From NCBI RefSeq assembly GCF_006483455.1, contig NZ_PPPU01000022.1:62001-126000 (forward strand): DNA of 64,000 nucleotides, read 5' to 3'. Positions within the stretch are counted from its first letter, which is position 1; each line of letters starts with the position of its first letter. The stretch is from Methylomonas koyamae (GTDB lineage: Bacteria > Pseudomonadota > Gammaproteobacteria > Methylococcales > Methylomonadaceae). The position numbers and the translations under genes were made by a program. The notes beneath the pieces were generated by a model that saw nothing but the letters and a program-made list of their open reading frames with translations, made no database searches and had not been told where the DNA came from. This document shows positions 46,969-56,240 of this stretch, piece after piece.

Positions 46969-48216
46969 ATGTTCAAACCTCTCATCCTGTACATCGGGTT
47001 ACGCTATACCCGTGCCAAAAAGCGCACCCAATTTATTTCATTTATTACGCTAACTTCGGTGTTGGGGATCGCCCTGGGTGTAACCGCTCTGATTACCGTT
47101 CTGTCGGTCATGAACGGTTTCGAAGCCGAACTGCGCGAGCGGATTTTAGGCATGACCGCACACAGTACCGTCACCGGCCGCTACGGTCAGTTGGACGACT
47201 GGCAGGCCTTGGAACAACGCACCCGCGAAATGCCGCACGTGTTGGGTGCGGCACCGTTCATTCACGGTCAGGTCATGATCAATGCCGATCGTCAGGTCAG
47301 CGGCACTTTGCTGCAAGGCATACTGCCGGAACAGGAAGCGAAAGTATCTGAAGTCGCCGAAAAAATGATGTTTGGCAGTCTGAAGGATTTGGTCCCAGGC
47401 GAATTCGGCGTGGTGTTGGGTGCCGAGCTGGCCAGTTATCTGGGCGTGATGATCGGCGACAAAGTTACGATCATCACCCCGCAAATCAACTCTACCCCGG
47501 CCGGCATCTTGCCGCGCATGAAACGCTTTACCGTGGTTGGCGTATTCAAAGTCGGTATGTACGAATACGACCGCAACATGGCGCTGATGCATCTCGACGA
47601 TGCCGCTAAGCTGTTCCGTCTGGAGCAGGCGGTATCCGGCTTGCGGCTTAAACTGGACGATTTGTTCAATGCACCGATGATCACGCAAAGTATGGCCGAC
47701 GCCTTAGGCGACGATTATCGCGTCAGCGACTGGACCAAAGCTCACAGCAACTTCTTCCGTGCGGTACAAACCGAAAAACGGGCAATGTTTATCATCCTGC
47801 TGTTGATTGTCGCGGTGGCGGCGTTCAATATCGTCTCGACCCTGGTCATGGTGGTGACCGACAAGCGCGGCGACATCGCGATTCTGAAAACGCAGGGGCT
47901 GAGCAATGGTTCGGTGATGGGTATCTTCGTTGTCTTGGGCTGCATCATCGGCAGCATCGGCACCGTATTGGGTACAGTTGGAGGGGTGTTGTTGGCGCTG
48001 AACGTGGAAACCATCGTTCCGGCCATCGAACAGGCTTTTGGGGTACAGTTTATGTCTGCCGACGTGTATTACATCAGCGAAGTGCCTTCGAAACTGATCT
48101 GGAACGACGTTTACTGGATTGCCGGCGTCGCGTTTCTACTGTCTTTATTGGCTACGCTGTATCCTGCCTGGCAAGCGGCACGAGTCAATCCGGCCGAGGT
48201 GTTGCGCTATGAATAG
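46969..48216 (+). CDS. lolC: Lipoprotein-releasing permease LolC/LolE
   Basis: A 415-residue inner-membrane permease with the MacB/LolCE layout: N-terminal membrane segment (FISFITLTSVLGIALGVTAL), large periplasmic domain (about 50-270), then three segments near 275-300, 325-345 and 380-400 (FNIVSTLVMVVTDKRGDIAI). With LolD it extracts lipoproteins from the inner membrane for delivery to LolA. Only one LolC/E-type gene is seen, so a single protein may fill both roles, as in many Gammaproteobacteria outside enterics. The stop overlaps lolD by eight bases. Confidence 0.92.
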   Translation: MFKPLILYIGLRYTRAKKRTQFISFITLTSVLGIALGVTALITVLSVMNGFEAELRERILGMTAHSTVTGRYGQLDDWQALEQRTREMPHVLGAAPFIHGQVMINADRQVSGTLLQGILPEQEAKVSEVAEKMMFGSLKDLVPGEFGVVLGAELASYLGVMIGDKVTIITPQINSTPAGILPRMKRFTVVGVFKVGMYEYDRNMALMHLDDAAKLFRLEQAVSGLRLKLDDLFNAPMITQSMADALGDDYRVSDWTKAHSNFFRAVQTEKRAMFIILLLIVAVAAFNIVSTLVMVVTDKRGDIAILKTQGLSNGSVMGIFVVLGCIIGSIGTVLGTVGGVLLALNVETIVPAIEQAFGVQFMSADVYYISEVPSKLIWNDVYWIAGVAFLLSLLATLYPAWQAARVNPAEVLRYE

Positions 48217-48907
48217 TCCCATCGTGTTGCAATGCCAACAGCTGACCAAGCGTTACGAACAAGGCGATTTGAATGTTGAAGTGTTAAAAGGCGTCGATTT
48301 AGCGATTCACGCCGGCCAGCGCGTCGCCATCATGGGTGCCTCCGGTTCCGGCAAAAGCACCTTGCTGCACCTGCTGGGCGGTTTGGATAAGCCCAGCTCA
48401 GGCAAGGTGATTCTGGACGGTGCGGATTTAAACCAAATCGGTGCTGCGAAGTTAAGTCAGCTGCGTAACCGTTCGCTCGGCTTTATCTACCAGTTCCATC
48501 ATTTGCTCGGCGAATTTACCATCCTGGAAAACGTGGCGATGCCGCTATTGATCGGTAACCATTCGGTTAAATCCGCGCAACAACAAGCTGCCGAATTACT
48601 GAAACGCGTCGGCTTGGGCCATAGAATGCAACACAAACCCGGCGAACTGTCCGGCGGCGAACGCCAGCGCGCCGCCGTGGCTCGCGCCTTGATCAACAAA
48701 CCCAAATGCGTCCTGGCCGACGAACCGACCGGCAACCTGGACAGTAAAACCGCCGAGCAGATTTACCAACTGATGCTGGAGTTAAACCGCGAGCTGCAAG
48801 TCAGTTTTCTGGTTGTAACTCACGATCCGGATTTGGCAGCGCGGATGGATCATGTGTTGTATATGGAGGATGGGTTGATTGTGCCTGATAGGGCTCATCA
48901 CGGCTGA
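48209..48907 (+). CDS. lolD: Lipoprotein-releasing ATPase LolD
   Basis: A 232-residue ABC ATPase. Walker A is GASGSGKSTLLHLLGGLD, the Q-loop is YQFHHLLGEF, the signature is LSGGERQRAAVARAL, Walker B is CVLADEPTGNLDSKTA, and the switch histidine is in LVVTHDPDLA. These are the LolD group features. The start at 48209 overlaps the permease gene by eight bases. The accessory insert with repeat elements begins right behind it. Confidence 0.95.
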   Translation: MNSPIVLQCQQLTKRYEQGDLNVEVLKGVDLAIHAGQRVAIMGASGSGKSTLLHLLGGLDKPSSGKVILDGADLNQIGAAKLSQLRNRSLGFIYQFHHLLGEFTILENVAMPLLIGNHSVKSAQQQAAELLKRVGLGHRMQHKPGELSGGERQRAAVARALINKPKCVLADEPTGNLDSKTAEQIYQLMLELNRELQVSFLVVTHDPDLAARMDHVLYMEDGLIVPDRAHHG

Positions 48908-48981
48908 CAGGCTATGATAGTGCGTTGTTCCGGCATGGATTGCCGGAATCCAGACCGCAGGGATGCGAGTCTTCCGGATTA

Positions 48982-49233
48982 TGTGTCGCTATCGCGACGG
49001 CTGGTTTTAATGTCGGTTCTCGGACCGACAGCCGAGATACTTTTCTTTGCTTGTCCAAAGAAAAGTATCCAAAAGAAAAGACACCCGGATGCCGCTTATT
49101 TCCTGCGCGCCGGAGCTTTTATCGAGGGTCGGCAGAAGGGGCTTCCCAGCCCCTCCGCCGACGCAGCGCATCCATGCGCTGCCCCTTCGGGCTATTCTCG
49201 ATAAAAGCTCCGGTGCTCGGCGCGGCATACGGG
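48982..49233 (+). repeat. Structured inverted-repeat element, left copy
   Basis: A 252-base non-coding element, matched in inverted orientation by 50295-50617. Outer end: TGTGTCGCTATCGCGACGG (48982-49000), exactly repeated in the right copy. Inner end: 49203-49233, a 31-base stretch perfectly repeated in inverted form at 50295-50325. It contains a 17-base perfect outer stem (49110-49126 with 49197-49213) enclosing hairpin P2 (49128-49133/49157-49162 and 49137-49143/49148-49154) and hairpin P3 (49163-49170/49175-49182, loop TCCA). See the findings for covariation. Confidence 0.88.
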
Positions 49234-49363
49234 GGAATGCCGGTATTTGAAAGACGCTCGTTTTATAAAAAACTTAGCCTCAATAGAGTAAAACGAAATC
49301 GAGGGTTCGATGGCTTTGGTTGTCTGAATTTCGGTCTGTTTCTTTTCTTATCCGGGCTGTTTG

Positions 49364-50095
49364 CTATGGGGCCAATATCATTTCGTTAGCCACAGCCCAA
49401 ATGTCTTCATAAGCACGAATTTTCAATTCGGCCGAGTCGTCAGCTCTTACGATTTCGGCCGGAGATCGTTTTGCGAAGTCTTTTAGAGATTGGGTGAGCG
49501 TCCAGACCTTAGTGTGGTCAATAAAAATCGCTCTGTCGTGCAACGTTTTTTTTGCAGCGAGTCGGATGCTAAGAGGACGTAAAGAACCATATTGTTGAAG
49601 CCACTTTTTCCCTGCTGGCTCAAGGGATGGTTTGAAATCTGACATATCTGCTAACAATCGTATGTTCACTTTTTCAGGCGCGGCGAGAGCAAAATCGGTC
49701 AAGGTTGACTCATCCATGTAAGGGTCAATGATAAGTACATCAATTTTGGATGATTGCAAGACCTTTGAAATTGCACTAAATGCATCAAAGTTGTTTCCGA
49801 CTGGAATAAATGCGCCTCTGGCGCCCGCCGGAGCTTTCATTTCTGCAACAGCAAAAGCGCGGTAGATTATTGCCTTAATTTCATGAGCGGAGTTCGCGCC
49901 AAAAGATGTACCAATGCTGTTTACTTTTACTGAGTAAAGCGCTGCATCAGCAATATTTCCTGTCTCTTTGACGAGAGAATATCCACGCGCCAGCCATAGG
50001 TGTGTGTCATTATCAACTGGACTCTTGGTGAGGTCAGGCATTGTCTCGATTAGACGGCCGAGCTGCCGGTATAGAAGTTCAGGCTCTATTGCCAT
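49364..50095 (-). CDS. PLD-like fold protein of unknown function, accessory
   Basis: A 243-residue soluble protein without signal peptide. The C-terminal half resembles a phospholipase-D-like domain: IDVLIIDPYMDESTLTDFA, VNIRLLADMSDFKP, and LHDRAIFIDHTKVWTLTQSLKDF, where HDR stands in place of the HKD-type HxK. The N-terminal 100 residues are unassigned. It is the only gene between the two inverted repeat copies and has no close functional neighbour. PLD-like proteins in such positions can be nucleases or defence effectors, but nothing here proves that. The ribosome-binding site is weak. Confidence 0.65.
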   Translation of the reverse strand: MAIEPELLYRQLGRLIETMPDLTKSPVDNDTHLWLARGYSLVKETGNIADAALYSVKVNSIGTSFGANSAHEIKAIIYRAFAVAEMKAPAGARGAFIPVGNNFDAFSAISKVLQSSKIDVLIIDPYMDESTLTDFALAAPEKVNIRLLADMSDFKPSLEPAGKKWLQQYGSLRPLSIRLAAKKTLHDRAIFIDHTKVWTLTQSLKDFAKRSPAEIVRADDSAELKIRAYEDIWAVANEMILAP

Positions 50096-50294
50096 TCGAA
50101 GATCGTGTCTAGTTCAAGCTGGGAAAGGCTTTTATGTTCGTAAGTAATCGAGCTAATGGATTCGATTATCTAGCTCAATGGGCCGTGTGTATAGATCGAA
50201 TCCCTCGTTCGTCCAAATACACTTCGCTACTCATAGCTAAACGGCAAAAATCAGAATAATACCTAAAAACTTTCACAGTCTAGAGGTCTTGCTT

Positions 50295-50617
50295 CCCGTA
50301 TGCCGCGCCGAGCACCGGAGCTTTTGAACGGATCAGCCCGTTAGGGGCGATGCATGGATGCATCGCGTTGCCGAAGGGGCAGGAAGCCCCTTTCGGCGAC
50401 CCCGTTCAAAAGCGAGGAGCGCAGGGAATAAGCAGCGTCCGGGTCGCTTTTTCTTTGGATACTTTCTTTTGGCCACGCACAAATTCGCCTGGAGCGAATT
50501 TGAACAGCCGATAGGCTGGCCCGAAGGGCGAAAACCAGGGATAGTTTTCGTAGCGAAAGTAGCTCGGCTGTCGGGCCGAGACCCGACTTCTAAACAATCC
50601 GTCGCGATAGCGACACA
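50295..50617 (-). repeat. Structured inverted-repeat element, right copy
   Basis: The second copy, in opposite orientation to that at 48982-49233 and about 70 bases longer through an extra segment with a palindrome (AAATTCGCctggaGCGAATTT). The outer stem (50320-50331 with 50402-50413), hairpin P2 (50370-50380/50386-50397) and hairpin P3 (50347-50354/50359-50366, loop TGGA on the + strand, TCCA on the - strand) occupy the same places as in the left copy, with different but complementary bases. Confidence 0.88.
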
Positions 50618-50655
50618 ATATCTTGGATGCGCAGAGCATCGGTTATAGCCAAATC

Positions 50656-51915
50656 TTACCCGGCTGAATAAACCGGAAACCGCGCACACAACAAATGCAC
50701 CTTCTCCCTCACCGCATCAATCACACTTTCGTCTTCGATGTTATCCATCACGTCGCACATTAAATGAGCAACCTGGCGGACTTCGTCTTCTTTAAAGCCA
50801 CGTGAAGTCGGGGCGGGGGTACCGACGCGGATGCCGCTGGTGACAAACGGCGATTGCGGGTCGTTGGGGACGGCATTTTTGTTGACGGTGATATGGGCGC
50901 GGCCCAGGGCGGCGTCGGCGGCTTTGCCGGTGATGCCTTTCGGTATCAACGAAACCAGCATCAGGTGATTGTCGGTGCCGCCGGAGACCACGTCGTAACC
51001 GCGCTTGATGAACACCTCGGCCATCGCTTGTGCGTTTTTGACGACTTGTTGCTGATAGGTTTTGAATTCCGGCGTCATCGCTTCTTTAAAAGCCACCGCT
51101 TTGGCGGCAATGACGTGCATCAGCGGACCGCCCTGGATACCAGGGAAGATGTTGGAATTGATCTTTTTCTCCAGTTCCGGGTTGTGCTTGGCCAATATCA
51201 AGCCGCCGCGCGGGCCGCGGAGCGACTTGTGGGTGGTACTGGTGACGACGTCGGCGATTGGCACCGGATTGGGGTACAAACCGGCGGCAACCAGACCGGC
51301 GACGTGGGCCATATCCACTACCAAATAGGCACCGACCTTGTCGGCGATGTCGCGGAAACGCTGCCAGTCCCAGATTCTGGAATAGGCGGAAAAGCCGGCG
51401 ATGATCAATTTGGGTTTGTGTTCCACAGCCAGCGCTTCGACTTGCTCGTAATCGATTTCGCCGGTGTCCTTGTTCAAGCCGTATTGGATGGCGTTATAGA
51501 TTTTGCCGGAGAAGTTGGGTTTGGCGCCGTGAGTCAAGTGGCCGCCATCCGCCAGACTCAAGCCGAGGATGGTGTCGCCGGGCTGAATCAAGGACATGAA
51601 CACCGCCATATTGGCCTGTGAACCGGAGTGCGGCTGGACGTTGGCGTAGTCGGCACCGAACAGTGCCTTGGCGCGGTCGATGGCCAGTTGCTCGACGATA
51701 TCTACGTACTCGCAACCACCGTAATAGCGTTTCTCCGGATAACCTTCGGCGTACTTGTTGGTCAGTAGCGTGCCTTGCGCTTCCATGACGCGCGGACTGG
51801 CGTAGTTTTCCGACGCGATCAGTTCGATATGGTCTTCCTGGCGTTGGCGTTCTTGCTCAATGGCCCGGAACAATTCGTCATCAAAGCCGGCGATGGTCAT
51901 TGACTGCTTAAACAT
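50656..51915 (-). CDS. glyA: Serine hydroxymethyltransferase
   Basis: A 419-residue PLP enzyme joining glycine and methylene-tetrahydrofolate to serine, here probably a serine-cycle step. The PLP lysine is K230 in [17 protein letters not shown], with [31 protein letters not shown] and [15 protein letters not shown] also normal. It has GGAG eight bases before the first ATG. Glycerate kinase and mtdA genes lie directly upstream on the same strand, so the cluster is one operon. Confidence 0.97.
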   Translation of the reverse strand: MFKQSMTIAGFDDELFRAIEQERQRQEDHIELIASENYASPRVMEAQGTLLTNKYAEGYPEKRYYGGCEYVDIVEQLAIDRAKALFGADYANVQPHSGSQANMAVFMSLIQPGDTILGLSLADGGHLTHGAKPNFSGKIYNAIQYGLNKDTGEIDYEQVEALAVEHKPKLIIAGFSAYSRIWDWQRFRDIADKVGAYLVVDMAHVAGLVAAGLYPNPVPIADVVTSTTHKSLRGPRGGLILAKHNPELEKKINSNIFPGIQGGPLMHVIAAKAVAFKEAMTPEFKTYQQQVVKNAQAMAEVFIKRGYDVVSGGTDNHLMLVSLIPKGITGKAADAALGRAHITVNKNAVPNDPQSPFVTSGIRVGTPAPTSRGFKEDEVRQVAHLMCDVMDNIEDESVIDAVREKVHLLCARFPVYSAG

Positions 51916-51939
51916 TGTGGTCTCCTGGTAAGGTTCGGG

Positions 51940-53304
51940 TTATGCGTTGGGATGCAGCAGCAGGATTTGCAAGTCGGCAACGTTGGTGCCGGTCGCGCCG
52001 CATTTCAGTAAATCGTTGGCGGCGTCCAGCGCCGGATAAGCGTTATTATCGTTCAGCATCGCCGCCGGGTCGATAGCCGCGGCGCGGATGCGGTTAAGGC
52101 TGCCGTTATCGACGATGGCGCCGGCGGCATCGGTCGGGCCGTCGCGGCCGTCGCTGCCGGCGCTGAGAAAGGTCCAGCGGCAATTTAAGTCGTGGGTTTC
52201 AGCCGCGATCGCGAAAGCCAGGGCCAGTTCTTGATTGCGGCCGCCTTTGCCTGTGCCGCGCAGCGTCACAGTGGTTTCGCCGCCGGCAATGATTGCGAGC
52301 GGTTGCTGCAGATCGGGCGATATTGTCACTGCGTGTCGACACAACTGTTCGGCCACCAGCCGGGCCTCGCCGCTTAATTGTTTGCTGAACAGTTCGGCGG
52401 CATAGCCGGAGCACTTGGCTGCAGCGACGGCTGCATCGACGCTCAATGCGTTGCTGCCAATCAAGTGGTGACCGACGTTTTCGAAAACGGGGTCGCCGGA
52501 TTTAGGGGTTTCGGCGTACAGTCCCTGTTGGCCGGCTTGTAAATGGTTCTTCACGGCGTCAGGTATCTGCGGCCAGACCCGGTAACTCTGCAATATGTCG
52601 ATCGCTTCGCCGAAAGTGCTGTCGTCCGGCACGCTGGGGCCGCTGGCAATCACGCTCAAGTCGTCGTCCAGCACATCCGACAATATCAAGGCGTGTAGAT
52701 CGGCGGCCGCGGTCAAGCGTGCCAGTCCGCCACCTTTCAAACGCGACAGATGTTTGCGGACGCAGTTGATCTGATGAATGGTGGCGCCGGATGCCAGTAG
52801 CAATTGGGTGGTGGCGATTTTATCGGCCAGACTGACGCCGACAACCGGGCAGGGTAACAGCGCCGAACCTCCGCCGGAAATCAAGGCCAGCACCAAATCG
52901 TCGGCTTGGACGGTGTTGAGGCGATTGATCAGAGTTTCCGCCGCTTGAAGGCCGGCTTGGTCGGGCAACGGGTGGCCGGTTCCAAAGACTTGGATGTTAT
53001 CGACCGCGACGACGTTTTCGTAGTTGGTGATGGCGATGCCGGGTGCCGCCAGCCACGTATCCGGAATGATTCGAATGGCCGCTTTGACCATAGCGCAAGC
53101 GGCTTTGCCGAAACTGAGCAGATGAATTCGCCGCCAATTGCCGCTACGGAGGTCGCCGCCGCAGCCGATGACTAGATTGTTACCCGCTTTATGCAGGTAA
53201 TTGCCGACGCAGGTTTCGGGATCGGCCGCCGCCACGCCGGCCTGAAAGATGGCCAGGGCAGTTGCCCGTTCGGCGGATTCGGCAGCGAGGATCACGGCCG
53301 GCAA
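51940..53304 (-). CDS. gck: Glycerate 2-kinase (MOFRL/GckA-type)
   Basis: About 454 residues. This kinase makes 2-phosphoglycerate from glycerate, the serine-cycle step before the lower-glycolysis branch. Family blocks include VLALISGGGSALLPCP, CVRKHLSRLKGGGLA, ILSDVLDDDLSVIASGP, IIAGGETTVTLRGTGKGGRNQELAL and SAGSDGRDGPTDAAGA, covering both GCK and MOFRL domains. The start is uncertain: TTG 53304 (used here) or GTG 53295 follow the mtdA stop region; an ATG at 53385 would lie within mtdA and add a non-coding-looking N-terminus. Confidence 0.9.
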   Translation of the reverse strand: MPAVILAAESAERATALAIFQAGVAAADPETCVGNYLHKAGNNLVIGCGGDLRSGNWRRIHLLSFGKAACAMVKAAIRIIPDTWLAAPGIAITNYENVVAVDNIQVFGTGHPLPDQAGLQAAETLINRLNTVQADDLVLALISGGGSALLPCPVVGVSLADKIATTQLLLASGATIHQINCVRKHLSRLKGGGLARLTAAADLHALILSDVLDDDLSVIASGPSVPDDSTFGEAIDILQSYRVWPQIPDAVKNHLQAGQQGLYAETPKSGDPVFENVGHHLIGSNALSVDAAVAAAKCSGYAAELFSKQLSGEARLVAEQLCRHAVTISPDLQQPLAIIAGGETTVTLRGTGKGGRNQELALAFAIAAETHDLNCRWTFLSAGSDGRDGPTDAAGAIVDNGSLNRIRAAAIDPAAMLNDNNAYPALDAANDLLKCGATGTNVADLQILLLHPNA

Positions 53305-53308
53305 ACAG

Positions 53309-54166
53309 CTATGCCATTTCCTTGGCCAGCGCGAAAATGATTTCGGCGTCGAATACTTGCTTGTTGTCTTCGAACAATTTGGCAATACAGGCCCGATGCA
53401 GGGCCAGTTTAAAGGCGCCGAAGCCGATCGCGCCCCAGACGATTTTACCGTGCCGCTCCCGACCTCTATCCATCACGTCGGTGCCGCCGATACCGACCGG
53501 TGGTGTGGCGTTGGCGTCTGCCAGCAGTTGTAGATGAGGGTTATCTTGCCAATGTTCGGGTTTCAGCAATTCGACGCCGGCGGCACCGGTCGCCAACACG
53601 ATGTTGGCGTCTGCGATCGCTGCTGCGCGGCTATCGTAATCGCTGGCTTCCAGCGGCGTGATGTCGACGTCGAAGCGCTGTTTCATCGCGAAGCAGGCTT
53701 TTTCGGCGTTGAAAATGTGGCGCGAGGTGATGCTGACCTGGGCGCCTTCAAGCGCCATCATCGCTGCCGCACGTTGGCCGACCGGACCGGTACCGGCCAA
53801 AACCACGGCTTTTTTACCTGCCAACGGCGCGCTGCCGGCCAGTTTGGCCACGGCGGCTGCAGCGGTGGTATTGCTGCCGTTGCTGTCCAGCATTACCGAC
53901 ACTTGAAAGCCCGGGAAGAAATGTTTTTGTACCGCGGCCAGTAACTTCTGGCCGGCCTCCATATTGCTGCCGCCGATGAAGATCGCCGTGTTTTTTTTGT
54001 CCTTCGGTGCGCGAGTGAAAATGGTACCGTCGACCAGGGCGCCGACATTGTCCGGAGTCAGGCTGCCGTGGCCGATCACATGGTCGGCGCCGCCATCGTA
54101 GGCCACGACGGTATCGAAGACGGAAGGGTGGGCATCGGTGTCAAATTGGAAGAGCAGTTTTTTCAT
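53309..54166 (-). CDS. mtdA: Methylene-tetrahydromethanopterin/-tetrahydrofolate dehydrogenase MtdA
   Basis: A 285-residue NADP-dependent enzyme of C1 metabolism oxidising methylene-H4F (and methylene-H4MPT). It follows the MtdA pattern from MKKLLFQFDTDAHPSVFD through MLDSNGSNTTAAAAVAKLAG, AVVLAGTGPVGQRAAA (nucleotide site) and HRACIAKLFEDN to the AKEMA end. It marks the organism as a methylotroph. The next gene (gck) begins about four bases after its stop, and glyA follows, so they form one serine-cycle operon. Confidence 0.96.
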   Translation of the reverse strand: MKKLLFQFDTDAHPSVFDTVVAYDGGADHVIGHGSLTPDNVGALVDGTIFTRAPKDKKNTAIFIGGSNMEAGQKLLAAVQKHFFPGFQVSVMLDSNGSNTTAAAAVAKLAGSAPLAGKKAVVLAGTGPVGQRAAAMMALEGAQVSITSRHIFNAEKACFAMKQRFDVDITPLEASDYDSRAAAIADANIVLATGAAGVELLKPEHWQDNPHLQLLADANATPPVGIGGTDVMDRGRERHGKIVWGAIGFGAFKLALHRACIAKLFEDNKQVFDAEIIFALAKEMA

Positions 54167-54376
54167 TAACCTACCTGATAAAAGACGCTGGAGGCCGGAG
54201 ACTGGCGTTTGGGTGGCGGCATTATACCGGAGTTTGTTTTGCCCGCTTCACATTCGGAACCGGCCGGATAAAGCCGGAATTAGAGATTGTTTGAGCAAAA
54301 ACTTTATGTCATATTGAAACGGCTAACCGCGCCGCCAGGGCCGGATCAGTCCATTCACAGATGATGAGGAGCCCCG

Positions 54377-55354
54377 ATGAAAACCCCCGTTGATATTGCT
54401 GTTACCGGAGCAGCTGGTCAAATAAGCTATTCGTTGTTGTTTCATTTGGCGGCGGGTGAACTGTTGGGGCTAGATCAGCCTATCGTATTGCGCTTGTTGG
54501 AAATTCCGCCGGCAATGAAACAATTGCAGGGCGTGGTCATGGAACTGAACGACTGCGCATTTCCGCTATTAAATAAAGTCATTATCACGGACGACCCGAA
54601 AGTGGCGTTCGATAATGTCGATTATGCGTTTTTGGTGGGGGCCAAGCCGCGCGGTCCGGGTATGCTGCGCAGTGACTTGCTGCTGGATAACGCCCAGATT
54701 TTTATCAATCAGGGCCGAGCCTTAAATGAAGTGGCCAGCCGTAAGGTCAAAGTTCTGGTCACCGGCAATCCGGCCAATACCAATGCGTTGATCGCAATTC
54801 ACAATGCGCCGGATCTGGCGCCGGAATGTTTTGCTGCAATGACGATGTTGGATCATAAACGGGCGATCAGCCAGGTTGCGGAAAAGTGCGGCGTATTAAG
54901 CCGGGATATCAAAAACATCACCGTGTGGGGCAACCATTCCTGTACCCAATATCCGGATTTGCATCATGCCAAAGTCAAAGGTATGGATGCCTTGTCTTTG
55001 GTCGAGCACGATTGGTTCGTCAACGATTTTATTCCGACGGTGCAATACCGCGGCACCGAAATCATCAAAGTACGCGGCCAATCCAGCGCGGCGTCTGCGG
55101 CGCATGCTGCAATCGAACATATGCGCCTCTGGGCGCAGGGCACGGATGCCGGCGACTGGGTTAGTATGGCTGTGGCGTCGGACGGCAGTTACGGCATCGA
55201 AGAAGGATTGGTTTATTCATTCCCGGTTCAGGTCGTAGACGGCCAGATTCGGATCGTCAAAGGTTTGGATCTGAACGAATTCAGCCTGGAGCGCTTGCGC
55301 CAAAACGAAGTGGAATTGAAGGAAGAGCGGCAGGCGATCCAGCATCTGCTATAA
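54377..55354 (+). CDS. mdh: Malate dehydrogenase
   Basis: A 325-residue NAD malate dehydrogenase of the cytosolic type. The nucleotide site is [16 protein letters not shown], with [26 protein letters not shown] and the catalytic histidine in [13 protein letters not shown]. It serves the TCA and serine cycles. ATGAGGAGC precedes the ATG. It is divergent from mtdA with a gap of 210 bases between the two starts. Confidence 0.95.
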   Translation: MKTPVDIAVTGAAGQISYSLLFHLAAGELLGLDQPIVLRLLEIPPAMKQLQGVVMELNDCAFPLLNKVIITDDPKVAFDNVDYAFLVGAKPRGPGMLRSDLLLDNAQIFINQGRALNEVASRKVKVLVTGNPANTNALIAIHNAPDLAPECFAAMTMLDHKRAISQVAEKCGVLSRDIKNITVWGNHSCTQYPDLHHAKVKGMDALSLVEHDWFVNDFIPTVQYRGTEIIKVRGQSSAASAAHAAIEHMRLWAQGTDAGDWVSMAVASDGSYGIEEGLVYSFPVQVVDGQIRIVKGLDLNEFSLERLRQNEVELKEERQAIQHLL

Positions 55355-55421
55355 CCCGGTACTGCCGGTATCGCTCGCTTTAAGCCGATCAGGGGCCTGA
55401 GTCAAAACAGTTGCATTGCCT

Positions 55422-56183
55422 TTAGCCGTCCGCCAGACGAACCGCTATTTGCGCGTAGACGTCGGGTAGCGGGAAAACGCCGGAACAATCCCGGTCCTCG
55501 AAGCCGGCGTCGTCGGCAAACACGATACGCAATTGGCCGGCCTGACGGTTAGCTAGCCGATACCATGGCAGCAGGCCGTCGCGTTGCGCTGAGACCGGAC
55601 CGCTGGCGCTGAAATCGAGTTTGCCGGCTTCGTTACAATATTTCATCCGGGTATAGGCGTTGGCAACGAAATTTAGCCGTTTCCAGCCGCGCAGTTTTGC
55701 ATGCCAGCGCGATTGGTCTTGGCGGTGGTGTTCCAGGAAGGCCTGATATTGGCTTTGCGACAGCACCGATTCGACTTCATAGGCAAAAGTCATGGCCTGG
55801 CTGAAACTCCATTCTGCCGGAACGCCGGCGTGTACCAGGGTGTAATTCAATTTAGCGTCGTGGTGGATCAGACCGCGTTGGCGCAGCCATTTCAATAACT
55901 CGTCCCGATCCGGAGCGGCCAGCACCGGCTCGAAACCGGCAACGGAATTGCCGCAGCCGGCCGCGGCCGACAATAACTGCAAGTCGCGATCGCCCAATAC
56001 CGCAATCGCGCTTTTTCCCAAACTTTTCACCAAACGCAGTACCTCCAGCGTTTGCGGATTGTCGCCGGCTAAATTGCCGGCCAACCAGATCCGGTCCGTT
56101 GCCGGATCGAATCCGATTTTACCCAGCAACTGTTGTAAGGCTTGGTAGTTACCGTTGATACTGCCGATTGCATAGAGCGCCAT
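55422..56183 (-). CDS. ApaH-like pseudoenzyme (degenerate diadenosine tetraphosphatase)
   Basis: A 253-residue protein whose fold and flanking sequence follow ApaH (DRIWLAGN, SLEVLR-like TLEVLRLVKSLG, ELLKWLRQRGL, LVHAGVPAEW, LRGWKRLNFVANAYTRMKYC). All phosphoesterase metal motifs are changed: GDxHG is GSINGN (7-12), GDxxxRG is GNLAGDNP (36-43), GNHD is GDRD (64-67), and the GHW-containing C-terminal motif is absent. It should not bind the metal pair and is probably a non-catalytic protein. It is 57 bases downstream of ald on the same strand. Confidence 0.87.
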   Translation of the reverse strand: MALYAIGSINGNYQALQQLLGKIGFDPATDRIWLAGNLAGDNPQTLEVLRLVKSLGKSAIAVLGDRDLQLLSAAAGCGNSVAGFEPVLAAPDRDELLKWLRQRGLIHHDAKLNYTLVHAGVPAEWSFSQAMTFAYEVESVLSQSQYQAFLEHHRQDQSRWHAKLRGWKRLNFVANAYTRMKYCNEAGKLDFSASGPVSAQRDGLLPWYRLANRQAGQLRIVFADDAGFEDRDCSGVFPLPDVYAQIAVRLADG

Positions 56184-56240
56184 TGCCGATTCCGCGTTAA
56201 TTGTCTCGGGCTAATTCAAGGCTTCGTTGAGAGGGGTAAG

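Noticed and set aside
48914..49389. Open frames over the left repeat element (up to 154 codons)
   Set aside because: They run through the stem-loop element and several frames are open at once, as expected from a repeat, with no domain or good start.
50333..50689. Open frames over the right repeat element
   Set aside because: Same reason: they cross the palindromes and extend into glyA.
53304..53385. Start of glycerate kinase at the ATG 53385
   Set aside because: The extra 27 residues overlap the end of mtdA by 77 bases and look like translated non-coding frame (MPNCSKTTSKYSTPKSF).
53385..54376. Serine-cycle origin by recent transfer
   Set aside because: Composition of mtdA, gck and glyA resembles the neighbouring housekeeping genes, so nothing in the sequence supports recent transfer.
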